Source: a virus | Length of the DNA: 21,130 bases | Direction: 5' to 3' (one strand) | Virus record (IMG/VR): IMGVR_UViG_3300027668_000129 | Location: 1-21,130 of that record | In this document: in pieces, positions 15,787 through 21,130 of the stretch | Layout: each line of letters opens with the position of its first letter | How positions within the stretch are numbered: position 1 is the stretch's first letter | The notes under the pieces: generated by a model | The model's input: the letters and a program-made list of their open reading frames with translations, nothing else | Database searches by the model: none | What the model was told of the DNA's origin: nothing | Made by a program: the position numbers and the translations under genes

Positions 15787-16522
15787 CTGTGCTAGTTGAA
15801 TCAAAAAATAAAGCATCAATTGTAACTGTATCATCCCCTACTGTAAGTAAGCTTGTATTGTATCGGTTAACAGCTTCGATATAGTCGGAAATATCTGTAT
15901 ATACAGCAAGAGGCAGTTTTTCTACAAGGTTTATTCTTTCCGGTATTTTAATCTCAGACATGTTAACAGATTCACCGTCTATTTCTAACCCCTGAATATA
16001 CTTTACAATCTCAATCAAGTATAACATCGCAACTTCCTCTTTAAAGTTACCATCTTCCCCTTTTAAATCTGATTCCATTTTTGCTAACAAAGCATTTTCC
16101 TCTTGCAATGTAGGAGCCGCTACTGTTATTGTTAGCTGTTTATAGTTAATAGTTTTTTTGTCCTTTAATTGTAATTTGGTCTTCTCTATATTGTCCAATA
16201 CGGCTTGTAGGTCAGTCGTTACACCCTCAGTAGTATACTTATTACCAAGTGCTTCAATTCTCATAGCAATCGTGAAAGGTATCCTATCAAATATTTTTAG
16301 ATCTGTTAACTCTGAATTATCTGTAATTATGTTGTTTAAGGTTTGACTAAAATTTAGAGATCCTTTTACTCCGTCTAGGACAGATGAAATTAAATCTTTT
16401 TGTTGCTTTAGTGTAAGCGGCTTTACTTTGACTTTTTTATTTTTGGATGGTACAAATACTTCTAAACTTTTACTATTAAGCTTATCTAGTTTAGAAATAA
16501 AACTTGACACTTGGTTACTCAT
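15782..16522 (-). CDS. 26: T4 gp26-like baseplate hub / tail-assembly protein
   Basis: A 246-residue protein. The N-terminal half matches the T4 gp26 baseplate family pattern: VFVPSKNKKVKVKPLTLKQQ at 22-41, then an acidic helix, a TLNNIITDN helix, a short turn with a Leu-x-Ile-Phe-Asp motif, and a FTIAMRIEALGN helix. The C-terminal half (about 110-246) is extra and holds an ERINLVEKLPLAVY segment. The Cys pair often seen in related proteins is absent. T4 gp26 is a hub assembly component; in many phages genes in this position, before the tape measure, act as its chaperones. It begins eight bases after the preceding gene's stop, with an AGTAAATA box five bases before the ATG. The frame is also open back into the end of the previous gene, so a frameshifted fusion is possible. 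Confidence 0.68.
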   Translation of the reverse strand: MSNQVSSFISKLDKLNSKSLEVFVPSKNKKVKVKPLTLKQQKDLISSVLDGVKGSLNFSQTLNNIITDNSELTDLKIFDRIPFTIAMRIEALGNKYTTEGVTTDLQAVLDNIEKTKLQLKDKKTINYKQLTITVAAPTLQEENALLAKMESDLKGEDGNFKEEVAMLYLIEIVKYIQGLEIDGESVNMSEIKIPERINLVEKLPLAVYTDISDYIEAVNRYNTSLLTVGDDTVTIDALFFDSTSTE

Positions 16523-16527
16523 AATGA

Positions 16528-16535
16528 TATTTACT
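16528..16535 (-). promoter_or_regulatory. TAAATA box overlapping upstream stop
   Basis: The minus-strand octamer AGTAAATA ends five bases before the ATG at 16522, with TCATT between. Its TAA is the stop codon of the preceding gene (CAG-TAA-ATA). Confidence 0.5.
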
Positions 16536-17325
16536 GAATAGTTTGCTTTTTCAAGGATTCGTTTTCTTTATCTACCTCGTCTTTGTATAAATTATAATAA
16601 TCTTCAATTTCTACAAAAGTACAATTTATTAGATAATTTATATCAGGCATCCTGCTACATAAAATAAAGAGCATTTGCCTATAATCGTTTGCGGATATAC
16701 TACTAAACAAATTAACTATAAAATTAGAAATATCTGCTGATAGCACATCTAAATTAATTTCTGGTATATCTAAATCTTTTCTTCCTTCAAATACCTTTAA
16801 AGAAAAGTAATTTTTATTTTGCTGAACAAACTGAACTAGATGACGATATAAGTTTTTCGGGAGCGTGTTAATAATCTGCGTATACTCCTGGGCTGTAACT
16901 TCACTTAGTATGATTTTTTCATCTTCTATTTCTATACTTTGGATAAGAGAAAAAATAAAGTCCGAATCACCACAATTGAATTGCGTTGGGTAATTTAATT
17001 GGTATTTAGCATTATCAACTTCAATTATTTTTGACCTATCCTCTATGTCTCCTATATTTTGTATAATAAGGTCTAAATTTACGTGTATGGGACCTTTGTT
17101 AGAAGTAAGAGATATCTCATCTCCCATGCACTGCTGCCGTAGCATAACAAGCGATATAAATTTCTCAACGATGTTTAGATTCTTAGTACAAATGAATGTT
17201 TCTAAAAACCCAAGAGCATCACCAACGGCAGAGTCACTATATAGAGAAAATTTTCTTAAATCTTTAAATAGTATTTCCTCTGCGACAACTTCCTTTTTAT
17301 TAGGAAGTACAAAAGACAGTTGCAT
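16531..17325 (-). CDS. Tail-assembly/hub protein in chaperone position, 264 aa
   Basis: An acidic 264-residue protein without a firm family match. The N-terminus, MQLSFVLPNKKEVVAEEI, then FKDLRKFSLY, a helix, and MLRQQCMGDEISL at about 62-74, has the layout of T4 gp26/gp51-type hub assembly proteins and of tail chaperones: a strand pair, then helices and an R-x-x-C-x-G turn. The rest is helical, with a QFVQQNKNYFSLKVFEG segment near residue 170. It stands between the second tube-like gene and the gp26-like gene, just ahead of the tape measure. The last residues include an AAAAAG run from which a -1 shift would lead into the next gene. Its start has a TATAATTA element five bases upstream. It could alternatively be a gp51-type hub catalyst. 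Confidence 0.62.
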   Translation of the reverse strand: MQLSFVLPNKKEVVAEEILFKDLRKFSLYSDSAVGDALGFLETFICTKNLNIVEKFISLVMLRQQCMGDEISLTSNKGPIHVNLDLIIQNIGDIEDRSKIIEVDNAKYQLNYPTQFNCGDSDFIFSLIQSIEIEDEKIILSEVTAQEYTQIINTLPKNLYRHLVQFVQQNKNYFSLKVFEGRKDLDIPEINLDVLSADISNFIVNLFSSISANDYRQMLFILCSRMPDINYLINCTFVEIEDYYNLYKDEVDKENESLKKQTIQ

Positions 17326-17330
17326 ATGAT

Positions 17331-17338
17331 TAATTATA
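17331..17338 (-). promoter_or_regulatory. Variant late-promoter-like box TATAATTA
   Basis: The minus-strand octamer TATAATTA matches 7 of 8 positions of TATAAATA and ends five bases before the ATG at 17325, with ATCAT between. Its internal TAA is the stop codon of the second tube-like gene. Confidence 0.4.
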
Positions 17339-17936
17339 GCTGCCTATAATTTTTACAACCAAAAGTAACTGTTTTAACTATAAATTCACTGTCAGCATAA
17401 CTTAGAGTGCCTCCGCCTTCGACGTTAGTAGGAAACGCCTTGTCAAATATGAAGCCTTTACGTAACTTTCCTTGATTATTGTACTGCTTTAAAGTAATGT
17501 TACATTTTAATTGTTGGTTAATTAGTCCGTCTATGCCAATCGCTATTAACCACGGTGTAAAAAAGTCATGGCATATATCTTGATCAGTCTCAATAAAGTT
17601 AATAGTTAACTGTCTAGTTAAAAAGCTTTCTCTTTGTGTAACCCCATAACCAGGTAAAAATCCTCCTCTATTTGCTTGCCCAACTTCCTGAAAGGAAGTT
17701 TGTTCGCCAGGGATTGTAATGGTTTGAGCTACTAGTACACTGCCATTCTTAGTATAGTCGTCTGGAAACGTCCTTGCTCTCCAATCTTCACCTGCCTTGT
17801 TTAATGCTGCATTAATCTGCCCTTTAATTGCATTACTAGTCTCGAAACGTACCTTCCATAAGAACGGATGTGGAATAAAGTACTTTTCATCAGTACTAAA
17901 TGATTGTAAAAAATCTCTTACCGGGGTGCCAGGCAT
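17334..17936 (-). CDS. Second tail-tube-like protein (gp19/gp54-type fold)
   Basis: A 200-residue protein. The central pattern, ITIPGEQTSFQEVGQANRGG, FLPGYGV, then LTINFIETDQDICHDFF, follows the tube-protein layout seen in the next gene (LPG loop, tube strand, [FY]-x-[ED]-x-[ED] strand, helix after the second acidic cluster). The C-terminal part holds two further strands. The N-terminus has an aromatic KYFIPHPFLWKVRF segment. Overall similarity to the upstream tube protein is low by eye. It may be a distal tube or terminator protein, a baseplate-proximal tube initiator such as a gp54-like protein, or a diverged duplicate of gp19. A CCTAAATA box lies five bases before the ATG, and a hairpin lies between the two tube genes. 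Confidence 0.68.
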   Translation of the reverse strand: MPGTPVRDFLQSFSTDEKYFIPHPFLWKVRFETSNAIKGQINAALNKAGEDWRARTFPDDYTKNGSVLVAQTITIPGEQTSFQEVGQANRGGFLPGYGVTQRESFLTRQLTINFIETDQDICHDFFTPWLIAIGIDGLINQQLKCNITLKQYNNQGKLRKGFIFDKAFPTNVEGGGTLSYADSEFIVKTVTFGCKNYRQL

Positions 17937-17941
17937 ACTAT

Positions 17942-17949
17942 TATTTAGG
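17942..17949 (-). promoter_or_regulatory. Late-promoter-like box CCTAAATA
   Basis: The minus-strand octamer CCTAAATA ends five bases before the ATG at 17936, with ATAGT between, in a 48-base intergenic region just downstream of a hairpin. Confidence 0.5.
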
Positions 17950-17970
17950 GGTTAACCTAGGGGGCTAACC
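17950..17970. other. Intergenic hairpin between tube genes
   Basis: GGTTAACC (17950-17957) and GGCTAACC (17963-17970) pair with one A-C mismatch over a five-base loop. On the plus strand it is followed by TTTTT (17971-17975), like an intrinsic terminator, but no plus-strand gene precedes it. On the transcribed minus strand the A-run precedes the stem, so it is more likely an mRNA-stability or processing element or a read-through limiter after the tube gene. Confidence 0.45.
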
Positions 17971-17984
17971 TTTTTCCCAGCAAA

Positions 17985-18536
17985 TTAACTGAAGTCTCTA
18001 TAATAGTGATAAGCGAATGTAACAGGAAAGTTAACAACCTCACCAGTACCTTCAGCTATGGTATAAGAAACATCACCGATTTCTCTAAGTGAAGCGCCCA
18101 CTAGCTCAATATTTCTGACATCGTTTAATTGCTTGTCGATCTGTACCAAGTTAATTATTGACTCGTTACCTGGCATACCGTATTGGCCTAACGAATTATC
18201 ATTATTCCAAACAGCTCTAGAAGCTGCTTCCATTTTAGATCTAAGATCGCAATCTTCATCATGGTAGAATTCTATAGAATATGCAGCAGCATTATTATAT
18301 GTTGCTCTTCCTGGGAGCTGAAACTCTTGACCAAAGTAGCTAACATTTTTATTTTCTATAGTCCTGCCCGGTAAAGCTGCTGTTCTTGCATAAACTAAAT
18401 CACTTTCCCCGTCAAATCGAATTATAGATCCAGGTGTAGGCCCTGTTATATCGATTTGTCTAACTCGGAATAAGAAATCTCGTGAAAATTGCTTTTCTGC
18501 CGCTCTTGTAAAGAAGTCTTGAATTGTTGTTGCCAT
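17985..18536 (-). CDS. 19: Tail tube protein, T4 gp19-like
   Basis: A 183-residue protein; T4 gp19 is 163. Features: a helical N-terminus (TTIQDFFTRAAEKQFSRDF), the strand DFLFRVRQID, a YARTAALPGRTIENKNVSYF loop region (about 49-68), GQEFQLPGRATYN, then AYSIEFYHDEDCDLRSKME (about 86-104), the strand plus acidic helix seen in gp19-type tubes, and a final strand set ending FAYHYYRDFS. Gp19 hexamers stack to form the inner tube through which DNA passes. It follows the sheath gene by 24 bases, the usual sheath-tube order, with an AATAAATA box five bases before the ATG and no Shine-Dalgarno sequence. Confidence 0.9.
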   Translation of the reverse strand: MATTIQDFFTRAAEKQFSRDFLFRVRQIDITGPTPGSIIRFDGESDLVYARTAALPGRTIENKNVSYFGQEFQLPGRATYNNAAAYSIEFYHDEDCDLRSKMEAASRAVWNNDNSLGQYGMPGNESIINLVQIDKQLNDVRNIELVGASLREIGDVSYTIAEGTGEVVNFPVTFAYHYYRDFS

Positions 18537-18541
18537 ATGAT

Positions 18542-18549
18542 TATTTATT
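18542..18549 (-). promoter_or_regulatory. Late-promoter-like box AATAAATA before tube gene
   Basis: The minus-strand octamer AATAAATA (7 of 8 with TATAAATA) ends five bases before the ATG at 18536, with ATCAT between. It lies in the 24-base gap after the sheath gene. Confidence 0.55.
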
Positions 18550-18560
18550 AAATGTTTTTA

Positions 18561-21130
18561 TTAACCGCCAATTAACTCTTCGAAATTAGCATCTGTCCTT
18601 GTAGCGTAGAAGTTAACTAAGATAAACTCTGCTGTTCTAGTAGGCTTGATGTATATATCAACCACTAGCTCATTAGCATCGATAACTGATGGTGTGTTGT
18701 TTCTTTCATCACATACTATCAAGTAGTCATATAAACCTTCGTTGTTCTTAGCCCTTTCAAATATCGGGGTAAGTGTATTAATAATCCTGGTTCTAGTAAA
18801 CTCTGTATTTTGCTCAAATACGAAGAATCTTGAAACTTTCTTAGTAGGCCTTTCAAGCGCTAAGAATAACCTTCTAACGTTAATTCTATCAAATGCACTT
18901 GGCTTCTTGCTAAGTGTCTTTTGACCGAATACTACTTGTCCCTGTGATGGGAAGAACGCTACCGGGTTGAGATTAGCCTTATATAACTCATCTCTTTGCT
19001 TTTGATTAGGATTAACTGCAATATCATTAGCAAAGAGAACCAACCCTCTGGTAAAGCCTGCTGGCGCAAACCATGGGAAGGTTGCAGCGTCTGTTCTAGC
19101 CATTATAGCTCCAGCAAATCCAGAGAATGGGACCCAAACCTGCTGACCGGAATAGTCATCATAAACTAATGCCCAGTTAGCATAAGTAGCAGCATAAGAA
19201 GTATTTTCATTCTCAAACTGGTGCCTAATTGGCCAATACAAATCCTTTTGGAAATTTCTGCTAGTGTTGTCTAACACTTTAGACTCATCACCTAGTACAA
19301 ATATTTGTCTCAATGGATCAGCAATTAATATACAATCACCTCTACCTCCTCCAAGATAAGGAGGAGAGCAGAATTGCTCTAATTTGTTAAAGATAGTTGA
19401 GTAGTTATTTCTTAAACTTCGTGCTGTGCCACTTATATCACCAGATGTTCTAAGTCCGTTAAATGCTTCTAGAACAGACTCACTGGTATCAAATTCATCA
19501 TAATAGTCACCAGATGCAGCAGCGCAAGCTACCGAGTAAATTGTTCCTAGACCACCCTCACATACAACGTCAATATCATAGATGTCATCATTCTTAACTG
19601 CATCAAGAGCTCTTTCAAGTTTTGTAGGAATGTTACCAAGCAATTTGGTAGTTACTTTACTATTAGTATAAGCACCTAGTGGGTATAAATTATCCGCTTT
19701 ACCAAGCACATCCACAAGACCGGTCATGAGATTTTCATCAATACCAGTTTGTGTACTATCTGAGTTTGCTGTTAACTGTTGCGTCAAAACTCTGATCTTC
19801 TTAATGGGATTACCGTCAGTATCTAACGCATCGCTACCTCTTAATCTGTTAGTAATATAATCGTTAATCTTAATTGAAACGTTTCTTGAGTTTGTATCTT
19901 TTCGCTCAATAAAGAATGGTACATCTAATCCTCCACGTGGATTAAGCTGCGTTCTAAATTGGTTAATTGATCCAACTATACCATCTTCTAATACATAATC
20001 TAACTTAAACGCCTCAGTTGCATAAATTGACTTACGTAATTTAAATACACCTAAGTTTAATACATCATCATCTTCTCTACCATTAATATCGTAATCAGTA
20101 AGATTTTCCATTATTTCAGATACTGAGTTAGAAGCTCCAGTTTGGAAATTAGCAGATACAGAGAACTGAAGAATACCACTAGGGATTGTAACATACGAAC
20201 TAATTGCTGAAGATTCTGAATCTATCGTCTTAACTCTTAGTATACTGTCAAAGTTGCTAGCAGGGTTAAGGTTGGTGTTATCAGCTATTCCAACGTAGTA
20301 TCCCTCAAATTGATCATTAATTGTTGAAGTTGACTTGTTTAATAAAACTGCTCCTGCACCGCCTGAAGATCCAATGGCACTAAATGAATTCTGTAAGCTA
20401 GCTTCTGTAGACCAATCCCATGCCGTGCCTTCAACCGCGCTAAGATATTCTCCTTCGGTAAGCTCTAAGTGAGTAGGATGACCTAACACATAAGTTCCGG
20501 ATAGGACATCTAGAGTAGTACGAATTAACTGGTTAGTGGAAAGAGCTAAAGTCCATGTATCGCCAGGATCTTCATATCCTGGTGTAATTGATTGGATAAT
20601 TTTTTGATCACCACCGTTATCCTCTGCAGCAGTTAAAGTAAATGTAACTGTATGGTTTAAGACGTTGGTATAGTCTCTGATGGTTGTTTCCGATTCCGAT
20701 GATCCACCTCCATGTACATGGTATCCAAGTTCACCTCCTGCATATTGTCCTGAAGACAATCTAATAGTTTCAGCAAAAGCACTTATAACGCTACCTATCG
20801 TATTTACCCCGACTGGTGACACGTCTCCTTCACCACCACCATTCCAAATAGCACTTCCGTGCGGATCTGCGCTCAATCCAGCCTGAGCATTAAAGTCCAC
20901 CCACCAATCAGGCATAGTCCGGTCACCAGGTGGTCTTGCAGTAACACCTCCCAGTAATGTTTGTGACCCTAGTGGGCCTACATACCCACTAAAACCAACA
21001 GTCTTGGTTAACCCGGCACCTGACGAATCGTAACCTCTACCTATTTGCAATGAAATATACGTACCAGATAAGGCCGCCGCGGCGGCAGTCATCGACCCCA
21101 AAAGAATATCTTTATTAAAGTTTACTACAG
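18561..21130 (-). CDS. 18: Contractile tail sheath protein, T4 gp18-like, 5' end outside window
   Basis: The frame is open to the right edge, giving at least 856 codons. A TTG at 21101 could be read as a start, but the frame continues upstream (VNFNKDILL) and the usual sheath N-terminus is absent, so the gene is cut by the window. The last about 330 residues hold the conserved sheath core: WALVYDDYSGQQVWVPFSGF, FPWFAPAGFTRG, NPVAFFPSQGQVVFGQKTLS, INVRRLFLALER, and FVFEQN followed by a helix and strand ending NFYATRTD. The upstream 500 residues are Gly/Ser/Thr-rich and beta-like, with a YHVHGGGSSES segment, and look like a large variable outer domain. T4 gp18 is 659 residues, so this is long. 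The sheath contracts to drive the tube through the host envelope. Confidence 0.93.
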   Translation of the reverse strand, partial: VVNFNKDILLGSMTAAAAALSGTYISLQIGRGYDSSGAGLTKTVGFSGYVGPLGSQTLLGGVTARPPGDRTMPDWWVDFNAQAGLSADPHGSAIWNGGGEGDVSPVGVNTIGSVISAFAETIRLSSGQYAGGELGYHVHGGGSSESETTIRDYTNVLNHTVTFTLTAAEDNGGDQKIIQSITPGYEDPGDTWTLALSTNQLIRTTLDVLSGTYVLGHPTHLELTEGEYLSAVEGTAWDWSTEASLQNSFSAIGSSGGAGAVLLNKSTSTINDQFEGYYVGIADNTNLNPASNFDSILRVKTIDSESSAISSYVTIPSGILQFSVSANFQTGASNSVSEIMENLTDYDINGREDDDVLNLGVFKLRKSIYATEAFKLDYVLEDGIVGSINQFRTQLNPRGGLDVPFFIERKDTNSRNVSIKINDYITNRLRGSDALDTDGNPIKKIRVLTQQLTANSDSTQTGIDENLMTGLVDVLGKADNLYPLGAYTNSKVTTKLLGNIPTKLERALDAVKNDDIYDIDVVCEGGLGTIYSVACAAASGDYYDEFDTSESVLEAFNGLRTSGDISGTARSLRNNYSTIFNKLEQFCSPPYLGGGRGDCILIADPLRQIFVLGDESKVLDNTSRNFQKDLYWPIRHQFENENTSYAATYANWALVYDDYSGQQVWVPFSGFAGAIMARTDAATFPWFAPAGFTRGLVLFANDIAVNPNQKQRDELYKANLNPVAFFPSQGQVVFGQKTLSKKPSAFDRINVRRLFLALERPTKKVSRFFVFEQNTEFTRTRIINTLTPIFERAKNNEGLYDYLIVCDERNNTPSVIDANELVVDIYIKPTRTAEFILVNFYATRTDANFEELIGG

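Noticed and set aside
17950-17975. Intrinsic terminator for a plus-strand transcript
   Set aside because: The stem plus T-run looks right, but there is no plus-strand gene upstream for several kilobases, so I list it only as a hairpin.
21099-21101. TTG as the start codon of the sheath gene
   Set aside because: The frame continues open to the window edge with plausible protein sequence, and the normal sheath N-terminus is missing, so the real start is outside the window.
1-21130. tRNA genes, CRISPR arrays, insertion sequences, attachment sites
   Set aside because: No cloverleaf-like segments in gaps, no regularly spaced repeats, no transposase or integrase motifs, and gaps are under about 60 bases.

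Overview
The window reads as part of the genome of a T4-superfamily myovirus (contractile-tailed phage), AT-rich apart from two GC-richer patches, and coding almost end to end. No gap between genes exceeds about 60 bases. No tRNA, rRNA, CRISPR array, insertion sequence or integrase was seen. The recognisable proteins are T4-like tail parts (sheath, tube, gp48-, gp53-, gp27-, gp25-, gp6- and gp26-like) plus a sliding-clamp loader ATPase and a dUTPase. The host cannot be named. The lack of Shine-Dalgarno sequences before most genes and the low GC fit a marine or aquatic host, possibly one that does not depend on Shine-Dalgarno initiation, but this is inference.

Layout by region. (1) From 21130 down to 9618 on the minus strand runs a tail block in transcription order: sheath (5' end outside the window), tail tube, a second tube-like protein, two proteins in the usual tail-assembly-chaperone position (the second gp26-like), a tape-measure candidate, a gp48-like tube-cap protein, a gp53-like wedge protein, a gp27-like hub protein and an unrecognised 406-residue protein. 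(2) From 9621 to 6250 lies a mixed island: a plus-strand possible small terminase, a minus-strand dUTPase and clamp-loader pair, and three plus-strand genes of unknown function, one of which may be an internal (capsid-packaged) protein. (3) From 6190 down to 1 the minus-strand baseplate block resumes: gp25-like, gp6-like (baseplate J family), a large PKD-domain structural protein, and an incomplete large structural protein that runs off the left edge.

The genes fit together as one morphogenesis module. The hub, wedge and tube-cap proteins build the baseplate, the tape measure sets tail length, and tube and sheath polymerise on it. The dUTPase and clamp loader belong to nucleotide and DNA replication metabolism and have a sigma70-like promoter rather than the late-type element seen before the tail genes.

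The most striking non-coding signal is a T4-late-promoter-like box (NNTAAATA, best copy TATAAATA) placed exactly five bases before the start codon of six genes on both strands. A near-match sits at the same distance before a seventh, and two further copies lie six bases from the start. Genes whose starts overlap or abut the upstream stop mostly lack it. That placement would put transcription starts at or beside the start codon, suggesting leaderless or near-leaderless late mRNAs. Other points are a partial duplication at the tape-measure 3' end, a GC-rich core in the tape-measure gene, a possible -1 frameshift joining the two chaperone-position genes, and a hairpin between the two tube genes.
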